DNA of 37,327 nt from Clostridium sp. UBA3947 (GCA_002385545.1 DGDR01000188.1:1-37327), one strand, 5' to 3'; positions 1 to 8,703 are shown, counted from the first letter of the stretch. Made by a program: numbers and translations. Notes: generated by a model from the sequence alone, not told the origin.

Positions 1-19
1 AGATGTGTATAAGAGACAG
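1..19 (+). other. Nextera transposase mosaic-end adapter remnant
   Basis: The first 19 bases are AGATGTGTATAAGAGACAG, identical to the Tn5 mosaic end used in Nextera library adapters. It sits exactly at the window edge, which is where untrimmed adapter ends up in an assembly. It is not genomic sequence. The genomic junction is therefore at or just after base 20, and the bases beside it deserve less trust. Confidence 0.95.
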
Positions 20-129
20 GATATGTACTATCTTTCGGAAAATACTATTAAATTGCTGTTCTAGTATGAACAGTAACCTCCGCTACTTTATATATTAAAT
101 ATGAACAACTACTAAAGGAGTGCGTTACT

Positions 130-1806
130 ACGAGTGTAATAAGTAAAATACTGTATAAAATTATAATAAAAGGCGGAGGTATAGTTGAAAAAGGCTTTAT
201 TAGAGAAACGAAAAATTGCAAAGAAGTAAATGAGAAAGTGCTATTAAAAATATTGAAGGAAAATAGTAAAAGTGAAATTGGAAAAAGGTTTAATTTTGCA
301 AGTATAAAGTCTATAGAGGATTTTAAAAGACAAGTTCCCATAACAGAATATAAATTTTATGAAGACTATATAAATCGAATGGCTAATGGTGAAAAGAACA
401 TTTTAACTAGTGAAGAGGTAGAATATTTTGGGCACACATCGGGAACTACAGGTAAGCAAAAGATGATTCCTGCTACCAAATCTAGCAGGAGGATCGCATC
501 AAAGTATATGGCACTTTTAACTAATAGATTTTCATACGAAAATTTCAAGGAAAATTGGAATTACGGAAAAGGGCTCATAATAGCAGATATAGTAATGACA
601 ACTTATACTAAAGGAGGAGTTCCCATATGTGCTGCTACCTCTGTGGGGATGAACGGCATAAGACATATACTGCCCTACTTATATACCTCGCCAATAGAGG
701 TTATGAAAATAAAGGACAAGGAAACAGCCCTGTATCTTCATTTGCTATTTGCCCTAAAAGAGACTAATCTTATGTATATTAGTGGGGTTTTTATTTCAAA
801 TATTTTAGATTTATTTAGGGTGTTAGAGGCTAGGCATGAGGAACTGGTAAGAGATATACGAAGGGGAAGAATTAATAACAATATAAATATTGATGATAAT
901 ACTAGAAAAAGGCTAAACAAGCTTCTATGTCCCAATGCTAGCAGAGCAGATTTGTTAGAAAATGAGTTTAAGAAAGGCTTTAAAGGCATTGCCAGAAGAA
1001 TATGGAGGAACTTAACCTATATTGCGGCAGTAACAGGGGCTAACTTTTCTATATACGATGATAAAGTGAATTATTATACCGATTCACTGCCGATATATTC
1101 TCCAGCTTATGCTTCTACTGAGGCTATGATTGGAATTAATCCCTATGCAAATAAAATAAGGTATGTAATTATTCCTAGCACCGTTTTTTATGAGTTTATT
1201 CCTGTTAAGGAAGGGGAGGGATATGGTGAGCAAACCCTTTGTCTACATGAACTAAAAAAGGGACAAGACTATGAAATAGTTATTACTAATTATGCTGGAC
1301 TTTATAGGTATAGGATTGGGGATATTGTTAAGGTGGTTGACTTTTATAATAATTGCCCAGAAGTTGAATTTCTGTATAGAAAGAATCAAGTGTTAAATAT
1401 GGTATCGGAAAAGACTAATGAGGAGCATTTAACTAATGCCATAAAAAATACCATGAGAAAGTTAAATTTAAACCTAGTAGATTATACTACAATGCCCGAT
1501 AATTCAATTACACCTGGAAGATATGTTTTTTATTTTGAATTAAAGGATAAGTTGCCGGCCCATAAAGTGGAGTTGCTGCAAAAAACTTTAGACAAGGAAA
1601 TTAGAAATTCAAACTTGGCTTATGATAGGGCGAGACAAAATAAGAGATTGGGAGATGTGAAAGCAATACTTTTGGCTCCCAATACCTTCAATAGTATAAA
1701 GGAGACCTTATTTACTAAAGGGGTGTCTAAAAGTCAAATTAAGATTCCTAGAGTAATAACCAATAATAAAAATATATTGAACATCATTAATAAAAATAAG
1801 ATATGA
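130..1806 (+). CDS. GH3 auxin-responsive-promoter-family adenylating enzyme
   Basis: This is a GH3-superfamily protein, an adenylate-forming enzyme that activates a carboxylic acid with ATP and usually joins it to an amine. The bacterial substrate is unknown. Visible motifs, numbered from the GTG at 238, are the ATP-binding loop TSGTTGKQK near residues 67-75, YASTEA in the middle, and YRYRIGDIV in the C-terminal half, all typical of GH3. The first ordinary start is GTG at 238, but the frame stays open back to a stop at 67-69, and residues encoded from about 140 (SKILYKIIIKGG) look like real GH3 N-terminus. AAAGGAG at 114-120 points to a start near 130, where the codon is ACG instead of ATG. 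I give 130 as the likely start and treat ACG as either a rare start or an error close to the contig end. It appears to be transcribed alone, with a terminator behind it. Confidence 0.8.
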   Translation, partial: TSVISKILYKIIIKGGGIVEKGFIRETKNCKEVNEKVLLKILKENSKSEIGKRFNFASIKSIEDFKRQVPITEYKFYEDYINRMANGEKNILTSEEVEYFGHTSGTTGKQKMIPATKSSRRIASKYMALLTNRFSYENFKENWNYGKGLIIADIVMTTYTKGGVPICAATSVGMNGIRHILPYLYTSPIEVMKIKDKETALYLHLLFALKETNLMYISGVFISNILDLFRVLEARHEELVRDIRRGRINNNINIDDNTRKRLNKLLCPNASRADLLENEFKKGFKGIARRIWRNLTYIAAVTGANFSIYDDKVNYYTDSLPIYSPAYASTEAMIGINPYANKIRYVIIPSTVFYEFIPVKEGEGYGEQTLCLHELKKGQDYEIVITNYAGLYRYRIGDIVKVVDFYNNCPEVEFLYRKNQVLNMVSEKTNEEHLTNAIKNTMRKLNLNLVDYTTMPDNSITPGRYVFYFELKDKLPAHKVELLQKTLDKEIRNSNLAYDRARQNKRLGDVKAILLAPNTFNSIKETLFTKGVSKSQIKIPRVITNNKNILNIINKNKI

Positions 1807-1832
1807 AAATGTATAGCAAAGAGTTAAGTGTT

Positions 1833-1880
1833 AAAAATCTAGTTTCTCATTTTTAAGTTAGGGAAGCTAGATTTTTGCTT
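1833..1880 (+). terminator. Rho-independent terminator after the GH3 gene
   Basis: AAAAATCTAG at 1833-1842 pairs with CTAGATTTTT at 1867-1876, with further pairing inside the arms and a loop of roughly a dozen bases. Ts follow the right arm. The position, 27 bases past the stop, fits an intrinsic terminator. Confidence 0.75.
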
Positions 1881-2011
1881 TAATTTAATTAAATTAGACA
1901 AAGGGCCAATATATGGGAAGTATTCCATGTATAACTTGTATAAGTACAATTTCCTTACGCAATAATATAATTAATCACTTTAATTATTTTACATAGAAAG
2001 AAGGGGTTAAT

Positions 2012-4465
2012 TTGCGCAAAGGTATCAAAAGACTGCTGTCATTTTTATTTATAATGATAATGACTATTTCAATGCTACCAGAGACGTCCGTTAAAGCTAT
2101 AGATACTAACAAGGATGTCCATCTTGTAGTAGACTTGTACCATGATGTAGATAAGTTGCCTAAGAATTTTCGTAAAACTACAGATTTAGCTATTATAGAA
2201 AACAACAAAAGTATAAACTTAAAAGGGCTTGGTGAATTAAACATTTCAGGTAGCTCACAGTTCTCTGTAAAGAATCTGCCGCTTTTAATTGATGCCATTA
2301 AGACTTCAATGCCTATAACAGTGCTGGATTTAAGACAGGAATCCCATGGATTTATTAATGAATATGCAGTTAGTTGGAAAGATGAAAAAAATAATGCTAA
2401 TGTGGGATTGACCAGAGAGCAGGTTATAAAGAAGGAAGAAGAGCAATTAAAGAGCATTGAATTAAATAAACCTATTACCTTTTACAATCATCCTAAGTTG
2501 ACTATAATACCTAAGGTGGTTCAAAGCGAAGATAGGCTTGTTACCTCTAAAGGTTTGTCCTACAAAAGGATAACGGTGAGAGATGGTGGTATACCCACTG
2601 ATGACATGGTTGATTACTTTATAGATATTGTAAAAAATCAACCAAAGAACTCTTGGTTTCATTTTCACTGCAAAGAGGGCATAGGAAGAACCTCTACCTT
2701 TATGATTATGTATGATATGATGAAAAATTACCAGTCTGTTAGTGCAGATGAAATTATCAAGAGGCAGCTAGCCTTAGCAAATTATAAGGAAAGTACCATT
2801 GAATCCTTCTACAATAAGGAAAGAATAGGCTTTTTGAATGAGTTCTACAAGTATTGCAAGGCTAATGGAGATAGGTTCGATACAACATGGAGCCAATGGA
2901 AGAAAGCTGCTGCTAGTTCAGCGGCTTTTCCTATTAAGTTCACTTCTAATACTTCTTCTAGCTTTATAAAAAATTCTGTAAGGCCTAAAAGTTTATACGT
3001 TGTTTCTCTAGATTCCATGCCCCCTGCTGAAAAGACTATGATTTCAAGCCTTCAGGGCATAGTAAACGGACGATCTTCTACTCAAATATACACCTTAAGC
3101 TCCTCCCATCCTGATTATAAAATATGGTTAGAGGACTTAAAGGACAATTATAATGTTTCCTACAGAATCCTTTCTGACCCATGGGAATTAATTAGGATTT
3201 TTAAGGACTACGTAAACGGATATGTTCTTTATAGCAGAAAAAAGCCAAAGGATCCTTCCATAAACAATGCCTGCTCTCTTGCAGCCTTAAATAATGCCCT
3301 AGTAGTTGAAGAATCCATTGAGGATAAGGTGAAGCTAAAAGGCATAGAAAAAATCATAGGAGACTGCAGAAATACTGATGAAAGCTGGGCCTTTGAAAAG
3401 CTGTGGAATAAAGGGTTAAACCACTCTATGGTGGTTCAGCTTTCTCCTGACAAGGACGCTCCCTTGAGAGATTATGCTATTATGACAAAATCCCTAGTGT
3501 TTTATGAGGACAGTGTAAATAAAACAGATTTTAGAAGGAAGGTCTTTTCATCCATGAAGGGCAATGGTCTATGTTTGGGATGGGGACCTGATGAATTTAC
3601 TAATGTTAGTACAGCCTCAGAGTATGGGGTGTCGGTAGTTGCAGCAGATTGGTCCTATAATCTTACTACCTTAAGCGCCTTTCCATTAATGCCTATACCA
3701 AAGAAGGAAGTTCCATCTGTTGTGAAAGAAGATAAGGTCCATTATGTGACCTTTCTAATGTCTGATGGAGATAATCAGCAATGGAATTTGGGGAAAAATT
3801 ATTCCGTTGATAAATGGTTTGGCAATCCTAATAGAAGTAAACTTAAGCTAGGTTGGTCCATGAGTCCGTCACTATATTATTTGGCACCTACTGTATTTAA
3901 GTTGTATTACCAAAGCATAAGCAATGAAAAGGCAGAGAATAATTTTGTTGTAGCACCATCGGGAATTGGTTACATTTTCCCTAGCAAATTTGAAAAAAGT
4001 AAGCTGGATTCCTTTCTTAATGAATTAAATAATTACATGGGTCTTGTAGATGAAAGTCATGTGGCTATAATTGATGATTCTTCCTTTAAAGATGTTAAGC
4101 TATGGGATAAGTTTAATTCAAAATCTAATATAAAAGGTTTGTTCTATCTTGATTATAGTAGACATGATAAATATAAGGGAGAAATTATATGGTCTAATAA
4201 TAAATCAGTTGTAGCCTGTAGGGATTTGTTGTGGGATAAGCTTCAGAATGAAGATGAATTAGTAAAAAGAATTAATGATAGGGTTAACGCAGGGGAAATA
4301 GACCCAGCAAAAGCCAGTGCCTATACTTTCGTCTATGTTCATGTTTGGAGTAAGAGTGTTCCTAATGTTGAAGAGGTTGTAAATAGATTGAGTGAAAATA
4401 GCAAGGTAAGGATAGTAACTCCTGATAGGTTTATGGAATTGATAAGGAATTATGTTGACCATTAG
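2012..4465 (+). CDS. Secreted PTP-like phytase / GxGYxYP two-domain protein
   Basis: This 817-residue protein has an N-terminal signal peptide (hydrophobic residues 8-21, likely cleavage after SVKA) and two domains. Residues about 35-290 resemble PTP-like inositol-phosphatases (cysteine phytases): DLRQESHGF at 106-114, a general-acid candidate Asp191 in VRDGGIPT, and the signature HCKEGIGRTS with Cys220 as nucleophile and Arg226 in the P-loop. Residues about 325-817 resemble the GxGYxYP family of putative glycoside hydrolases, with SLQGIVNG in the N-terminal part and the namesake motif as GIGYIFP near residue 650. The start is TTG at 2012 behind GAAAGAAGGGG. The expected role is an extracellular phosphate-ester hydrolase with a partner carbohydrate-type domain, but the substrate is not known. 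It stands alone between a terminator and the promoter of the chemoreceptor gene. The fusion is unusual to my knowledge. Confidence 0.8.
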   Translation: MRKGIKRLLSFLFIMIMTISMLPETSVKAIDTNKDVHLVVDLYHDVDKLPKNFRKTTDLAIIENNKSINLKGLGELNISGSSQFSVKNLPLLIDAIKTSMPITVLDLRQESHGFINEYAVSWKDEKNNANVGLTREQVIKKEEEQLKSIELNKPITFYNHPKLTIIPKVVQSEDRLVTSKGLSYKRITVRDGGIPTDDMVDYFIDIVKNQPKNSWFHFHCKEGIGRTSTFMIMYDMMKNYQSVSADEIIKRQLALANYKESTIESFYNKERIGFLNEFYKYCKANGDRFDTTWSQWKKAAASSAAFPIKFTSNTSSSFIKNSVRPKSLYVVSLDSMPPAEKTMISSLQGIVNGRSSTQIYTLSSSHPDYKIWLEDLKDNYNVSYRILSDPWELIRIFKDYVNGYVLYSRKKPKDPSINNACSLAALNNALVVEESIEDKVKLKGIEKIIGDCRNTDESWAFEKLWNKGLNHSMVVQLSPDKDAPLRDYAIMTKSLVFYEDSVNKTDFRRKVFSSMKGNGLCLGWGPDEFTNVSTASEYGVSVVAADWSYNLTTLSAFPLMPIPKKEVPSVVKEDKVHYVTFLMSDGDNQQWNLGKNYSVDKWFGNPNRSKLKLGWSMSPSLYYLAPTVFKLYYQSISNEKAENNFVVAPSGIGYIFPSKFEKSKLDSFLNELNNYMGLVDESHVAIIDDSSFKDVKLWDKFNSKSNIKGLFYLDYSRHDKYKGEIIWSNNKSVVACRDLLWDKLQNEDELVKRINDRVNAGEIDPAKASAYTFVYVHVWSKSVPNVEEVVNRLSENSKVRIVTPDRFMELIRNYVDH

Positions 4466-4497
4466 ATTAGGTGCACTTAATGGGAAGTTTCTTTTTG

Positions 4498-4526
4498 TTG
4501 ATAAAAAGTAATATTTCAAATATAAT
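4498..4526 (+). promoter_or_regulatory. Sigma-A promoter of the membrane chemoreceptor gene
   Basis: TTGATA at 4498-4503 and TATAAT at 4521-4526 are 17 bases apart, close to the ideal vegetative promoter. It lies about 70 bases ahead of the ATG at 4597. The expected motility-sigma pattern (TAAA, then GCCGATAA) is not seen here. Confidence 0.7.
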
Positions 4527-4596
4527 ATGATTAAAAGGAATTTTTAATAAAATTAAAATTTTACCCCAAAACTAACTAAAGATAAAGGAGACTTCC

Positions 4597-6075
4597 ATGA
4601 ATACTAACGGCTATAATTTAAAGAGAGTGCACAAGGCTAATATTACCACTACTATTCTTATTGTTGTTTTACTTGTTGTTAAGGCCTTTATAATGCAGGG
4701 CACTGGCAGAGGTTTGACTATAGCTATTGAAGGGGCTATAGTCGTTGCTTTTGCTATATTTAATTATTTTCTGAAGATAAATGAATATGTAAAAGGCTTT
4801 TTAATTGCCTTTGTACCAGCGGCAGTCTTAGGAGTTATATTCTTTTTAGAAGGGTATAGCCTAGATAGACACTATATGATATTAGCAACCTTAGCAATGT
4901 CTGCCTTATATTTTAAAAAGGAACTTATATTAATTCATGCGATTTTCTTGGACGTGTTAGCCTTAGGTCTTGGCTTAAAGGATCTTAGCTTGATTGTAGG
5001 AGATCTACCAAAGCAGCAGTACGTTGCAATGCTCCTGGTTTTTAATGGTATAGTTGCTTTGCTTTATTGCTTAGCAAAATGGGGCTATGAATTGGTTCAA
5101 GAGTCTAGAAATAAGGAGATATATATAGAAAATCTTTTGAGTAAGATTCAGGAGAACTTTTCTAGTGTAGAAGAGGCGGCGGAGGTTTTTTCAAGGCAGG
5201 TCAATTTAAGTAATGAGAATATAGAAAGCATAAGTAAATCTAGAAATGAAGCTATGGCTTTCGTTGAAAATATAGCTACTTCCATAAGAAATGAAGCTAA
5301 AGCAATAAATGAAGTTAATGATAGTATGATAGATTCATTGGAGCATATAAAAGAAACAAGGATAATATCTTCAAACATAGCTAATCAATCATTAGATATG
5401 AAGGAAAAAGTTAATAATGGTCTTAAGAAGTTGGATGTAATGAACAATCAAATGGAAACAGTAACAAACTCCATAAAGATTGCTAATGATACCGTTTCTG
5501 AACTACAGGATAATATGATTAAGGTTAATGATGCTTTGGAAGGAATTAAAGCCATAGCTAAGCAAACAAATTTAATTGCCTTAAACGCCGCCATAGAATC
5601 CGAAAGAGCAGGGGAGCATGGAAAAGGCTTTGCAGTAGTAGCCAATGAAGTGAAAAGCTTAGCAGAGCAAAGTTCTAAGATAGCAAATGAAATTAATGTA
5701 ATAATAGAAGCTCTAGTAGATAAGACTAAGAAGGCATATTCTACCGTTAATGAAGGTGACGAAGCGGCTATCGAAGGAACTAATATAGTGAAAGAAATAA
5801 TGGAATATTTCAATTCCTTAAAGGAAAGCTTTGAAAACATTGATAAGGATATAAACAATGAGATGGGGCAAATAGAAGCAATGACTGATAGTGCTGTTAA
5901 TGTTCAGAAAAGGCTTGAAGAAATAAATGCAATTTCTAAAGATAATTCCGTATCCATAGATAAAATTTTAAACAATTGGGAAGATGAAAATAATCAGATA
6001 GTTATGATAAGAGATAATATAAAGGCTATCAGTAAAGCATATAATAAGCTTGAATTGCTTTTAGAAAATAAATAG
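4597..6075 (+). CDS. Methyl-accepting chemotaxis protein, six-TM N-terminus
   Basis: This is a chemoreceptor that feeds a CheA kinase. The first ~165 residues form about six closely packed hydrophobic segments with only short loops, so there is no sizeable extracellular ligand domain. Residues about 180-492 are a long helical signalling region whose hairpin tip reads ALNAAIESERAGEHGKGFAV, the conserved CheA/CheW contact. The signal is therefore probably sensed within the membrane or at the inner face. AAAGGAG lies just before the ATG at 4597. No che or fla genes are nearby, as is common for scattered receptors in clostridia. The tip has ESE where most receptors have EAA or EAR. Confidence 0.9.
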   Translation: MNTNGYNLKRVHKANITTTILIVVLLVVKAFIMQGTGRGLTIAIEGAIVVAFAIFNYFLKINEYVKGFLIAFVPAAVLGVIFFLEGYSLDRHYMILATLAMSALYFKKELILIHAIFLDVLALGLGLKDLSLIVGDLPKQQYVAMLLVFNGIVALLYCLAKWGYELVQESRNKEIYIENLLSKIQENFSSVEEAAEVFSRQVNLSNENIESISKSRNEAMAFVENIATSIRNEAKAINEVNDSMIDSLEHIKETRIISSNIANQSLDMKEKVNNGLKKLDVMNNQMETVTNSIKIANDTVSELQDNMIKVNDALEGIKAIAKQTNLIALNAAIESERAGEHGKGFAVVANEVKSLAEQSSKIANEINVIIEALVDKTKKAYSTVNEGDEAAIEGTNIVKEIMEYFNSLKESFENIDKDINNEMGQIEAMTDSAVNVQKRLEEINAISKDNSVSIDKILNNWEDENNQIVMIRDNIKAISKAYNKLELLLENK

Positions 6076-6309
6076 AAAAGGTGTGTAGCGGATTTATAGT
6101 TTAAGTGAAATAGGTATTATCCAGAAAGGAACTATTGCACAAGAACTGCCTTACTGCTTGTCCTAATTACTCCTGCTATGCATCAACACTTTTTTGAAAC
6201 AAAGCAACATAGTCAAAAAAGCTGCTAATCAGATGTTAAGTTAGAGTTTAATAAAAATTTTCCGGATTGAAAAAATAAAATGAGATAAAACTAAAAGCTG
6301 TTAAGCGTT
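6076..6309. other. Intergenic stretch without recognised gene
   Basis: Between the two chemoreceptor genes I find no reading frame with a convincing ribosome binding site and no RNA gene. The bases at 6140-6240 are less A+T-rich than the usual spacers here, which might mean a decayed gene, but nothing could be identified. Confidence 0.4.
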
Positions 6310-6359
6310 AAAAGGCAGGTACGCAACAAACAGATATGTTCGTTGTGCACCTGCCTTTT
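6310..6359. terminator. Strong hairpin terminator, possibly bidirectional
   Basis: AAAAGGCAGGT at 6310-6320 pairs perfectly with ACCTGCCTTTT at 6349-6359. The stem continues inward through GCAACAAA against TTCGTTGTG with few mismatches. The right arm overlaps the stop codon of the minus-strand chemoreceptor gene. T-runs at both ends suggest it can stop transcription in either direction. Confidence 0.85.
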
Positions 6360-7740
6360 AATCTGCCTCCATCTCTAATTGGTCCAAAAGCTCAAACACC
6401 CTCTTGGAGTGTATGTCCATCTTTCTGAGATACTCTTCTGATGCCTCTAGGTCGTTGTTTTCGTAAGCAATTACAGCATCCTTGGCGGCTATGTGTAAAT
6501 CTATATGTGGTTTTTCTAAGTCGATAAAGGCCTTGCTATGCTTGAATTTATCACTGCCTGGACCATAATACCATTTTCCTAGTCGACACTGCTTGTAGTC
6601 AGATATAATGTCAATATCTATCTTCTCGTTTCCAAGAAGCATATTATATACTTTCCATCTCCAAATTAAATGGTCTGTTTTATAGATTTTAATAAGATCC
6701 TTGTCTTGTAAGTTGGAGTTTACATTTACTAATTCTAACCTGATGGCTTCTATTGTTTTGCTTAAATCGAAAATACCTTTTCCGATACCGTAGGAGCTAT
6801 TACTTATTGTATCGGCCTGCTGTGATAAGTCGATTACATTAGAGGTAAAGGTTTGAGTTACCGCTGCCTGTTCTTCTGTATGTGCAGCAACCTGCATGAT
6901 TGTGTCGTTAACGGCGTCGATGGAGTTATCTATTAGGGCGATTGATTCTAAAGAACTATCAACTAGCTGTTTACCGGAGCCTAGCTGCTCTGATGTGGCG
7001 TTAATTTTTTCAACAGATAGGTCTATGTCTTTTTGCAGGGAAGAAAGATTGGTTTGAATATCTAGCACTGAGTTTTTTGTGTGTTCAGCCAGCTTTTTAA
7101 CTTCGTCTGCAACAACGGCAAAGCCTCTTCCGTGTTCTCCTGCTCTAGCTGCTTCAATTGCAGCGTTTAAGGCTAGAAGATTTGATTGATCAGCAATACC
7201 CTTTACTATATCAACAATATTGTTTATTGTGTGGGTTTTTTCCTTAACCTCCTGCATATGCTTGTTTATTGTTTCAATATCATCAAAGGATCTTTTTACG
7301 AATTCAATAGAATTTGATATGTTCTGCACACCAACTTCCGTTATTTGCTTCACTTCCATTGAGCTTTCGGAAACCTTTTGGGACATATATGAAACGTTTT
7401 CAATTGAGGCTGACAAATCTCTAATATTAGCTGACATGGAATGTAAGGCATTGGTTTGAGTATTTACGCTATTAATCATATCCTTAACAGAATCCATAGT
7501 TGTTATCGTTTCCATAATTCTGTTTACATCAAGGATAGTTTTCTTTTTTTCCTCATACATGGAGTCTATCATTTCATTCCACATATCTACTAGGTCCTTG
7601 CATTCACAATCATCGTAAGCTAGCTTGGCTGAGCTCCAGTTGCCATCCTTAACACTGGATATAACTTTTACAAGTGTATCCTTATGAATATATTCGGAAT
7701 GTTGAGGGTTAATATTTTTAGATTGCTTTTTCTTAAACAA
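6358..7740 (-). CDS. Soluble methyl-accepting chemotaxis protein with CZB domain
   Basis: This is a cytoplasmic chemoreceptor of 460 residues. The signalling hairpin reads ALNAAIEAARAGEHGRGFAV, the classical CheA/CheW contact. The last ~110 residues match the chemoreceptor zinc-binding (CZB) domain: an early His in HLIWRWKVY, the QCRLGKWY motif with the ligand Cys, and KPHIDLH with two more His. In other bacteria such domains sense zinc or oxidants such as hypochlorous acid. The frame is open to 7818, but AGGAGG (complement of 7746-7751) stands just ahead of TTG at 7740. That start gives an N-terminus of MFKKKQSKN with no membrane segment, so I chose it. A start at 7818 would add a short hydrophobic stretch but has no matching ribosome binding site. 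Confidence 0.88.
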   Translation of the reverse strand: MFKKKQSKNINPQHSEYIHKDTLVKVISSVKDGNWSSAKLAYDDCECKDLVDMWNEMIDSMYEEKKKTILDVNRIMETITTMDSVKDMINSVNTQTNALHSMSANIRDLSASIENVSYMSQKVSESSMEVKQITEVGVQNISNSIEFVKRSFDDIETINKHMQEVKEKTHTINNIVDIVKGIADQSNLLALNAAIEAARAGEHGRGFAVVADEVKKLAEHTKNSVLDIQTNLSSLQKDIDLSVEKINATSEQLGSGKQLVDSSLESIALIDNSIDAVNDTIMQVAAHTEEQAAVTQTFTSNVIDLSQQADTISNSSYGIGKGIFDLSKTIEAIRLELVNVNSNLQDKDLIKIYKTDHLIWRWKVYNMLLGNEKIDIDIISDYKQCRLGKWYYGPGSDKFKHSKAFIDLEKPHIDLHIAAKDAVIAYENNDLEASEEYLRKMDIHSKRVFELLDQLEMEAD

Positions 7741-7962
7741 GATAAACCTCCTCGCTAACAATATTAATGTAGTTGTAGAATATGTAAGAATTATATCATA
7801 AAAGTGCGATTTATTCAAATATAACCGATAAGATTACGCTGGTTTATAAATATAAAATTTAACTGTATTAAAGTATACATTAAAGGTGCATATTAAGAGT
7901 ATATGTTTAAATCTTTAAGAAGCTTAAAAATCTAAAGAAATATGTTAAGGAGGCTATTACTT
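7741..7962. promoter_or_regulatory. Divergent promoter region, chemoreceptor and heme oxygenase
   Basis: This spacer of about 220 bases separates two genes that point away from each other, so it must hold both promoters. It is very A+T-rich with several weak -10-like matches, and I cannot pick one with confidence. No Fur-box-like sequence is visible ahead of the heme oxygenase gene. Confidence 0.4.
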
Positions 7963-8598
7963 ATGGATTTTATGGTAAATATAAGAGATAATACCAAGGC
8001 ATTACATTTAGCATCTGAAAAAACTGGTTTTATTAAAAGGCTCATTGAAGGCAAAGCTAGTAAAGAGGGTTATATTGAATATCTATTTAACTTACATGCT
8101 ATGTATAAGGCTATAGAAGACACTATTGATAAGCATTCAGACCATGAAGGTATTAAAAACTTTGCTACTAAAGAATTGTACAGGGCTGAATTAATAAAGA
8201 AGGATTTAGAGCTTTTAGCTGGAGATAAGCTATTTGAAATGAAGTTACTGCCTTCTACTCAAGCCTGTGTGGCTAGAATTCATGAAGTAGATAAAAACTA
8301 TCCAGAGCTAATTTCAACCTATGCCTATGTTAGGTTTATTGCGGATTTATTTGGTGGAAGAATATTCCCCGATATATTAACTAATAGCTACAATATTCCT
8401 AAGGAGGCACTGAACTATTATGTACAGCCAGACATAGGAAATATTAGAGATTATGTAATGGATTATCATAAAAAGTTTGAGGAATTAAATTTGTCTGAGC
8501 ATATGGAAACCTTATTTGCTTTCGAGATAAGTAATGTTTATGTATATACTATAGGAATCTCCTGTGAATTAGATGCAAAACTATATCCTGACAAGTAA
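7963..8598 (+). CDS. Heme oxygenase-like protein
   Basis: This 211-residue all-helical protein matches the heme oxygenase family (PF01126 type). In oxygen-using members it opens heme to biliverdin, CO and free iron. The N-terminus IRDNTKALHLASE carries the candidate axial His15, and YVRFIADLFGGRIFP (residues 122-136) matches the distal helix GDLSGGQ of the family, with Ala in place of the first Gly and Phe in place of Ser. The length is normal. An ATG at 7942 lies upstream in frame, but AAGGAGG at 7947-7953 falls inside that extension, so the ATG at 7963 is the start. A terminator follows directly. In anaerobic clostridia such a protein may protect from oxygen or heme, or bind heme without full turnover. 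A siderophore transporter lies 12 kb downstream. Confidence 0.85.
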   Translation: MDFMVNIRDNTKALHLASEKTGFIKRLIEGKASKEGYIEYLFNLHAMYKAIEDTIDKHSDHEGIKNFATKELYRAELIKKDLELLAGDKLFEMKLLPSTQACVARIHEVDKNYPELISTYAYVRFIADLFGGRIFPDILTNSYNIPKEALNYYVQPDIGNIRDYVMDYHKKFEELNLSEHMETLFAFEISNVYVYTIGISCELDAKLYPDK

Positions 8599-8608
8599 GA
8601 TGTCAATG

Positions 8609-8637
8609 AAAAGCTCTTGGTTTCAAGGGCTTTTTTT
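8609..8637 (+). terminator. Rho-independent terminator after heme oxygenase
   Basis: AAAAGCTCTTG at 8609-8619 pairs with CAAGGGCTTTT at 8624-8634 (one G-U) around a four-base loop, followed by Ts to 8637. It lies 11 bases past the stop codon. Confidence 0.9.
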
Positions 8638-8664
8638 ACTTCATAAAAAAATTATAAATTTCTA

Positions 8665-8692
8665 TTGATTTCCGTATAAAAAAATGTATAAT
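8665..8692 (+). promoter_or_regulatory. Probable promoter of the polyamine locus
   Basis: TTGATT at 8665-8670 and TATAAT at 8687-8692 are 16 bases apart. It lies about 100 bases ahead of the regulator gene and would start transcription near 8699, immediately before the first operator-like motif. Confidence 0.65.
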
Positions 8693-8703
8693 TATATATT
8701 GTC

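Noticed and set aside
48..341. Minus-strand open frame of 97 codons near the window start
   Set aside because: It lies opposite the GH3 N-terminus, lacks a ribosome binding site and gives a low-complexity hydrophobic product.
6219..6240. AAAGCTGCTAATCA, similar to AAAGCTGTTAATCA at 25541-25554
   Set aside because: A 14-base match with one mismatch and no similar flanks is expected by chance in A+T-rich DNA; no mobile element ends are seen.
7800..7831. ACCGATAA resembling a motility-sigma -10 box
   Set aside because: The matching TAAA element is 20 bases away instead of about 15, and the site points toward the heme oxygenase gene and not the chemoreceptor gene.
7741..7962. Search for a Fur box ahead of the heme oxygenase gene
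   Set aside because: No sequence there comes close to the 19-base consensus, so an iron link with the siderophore operon is not supported.
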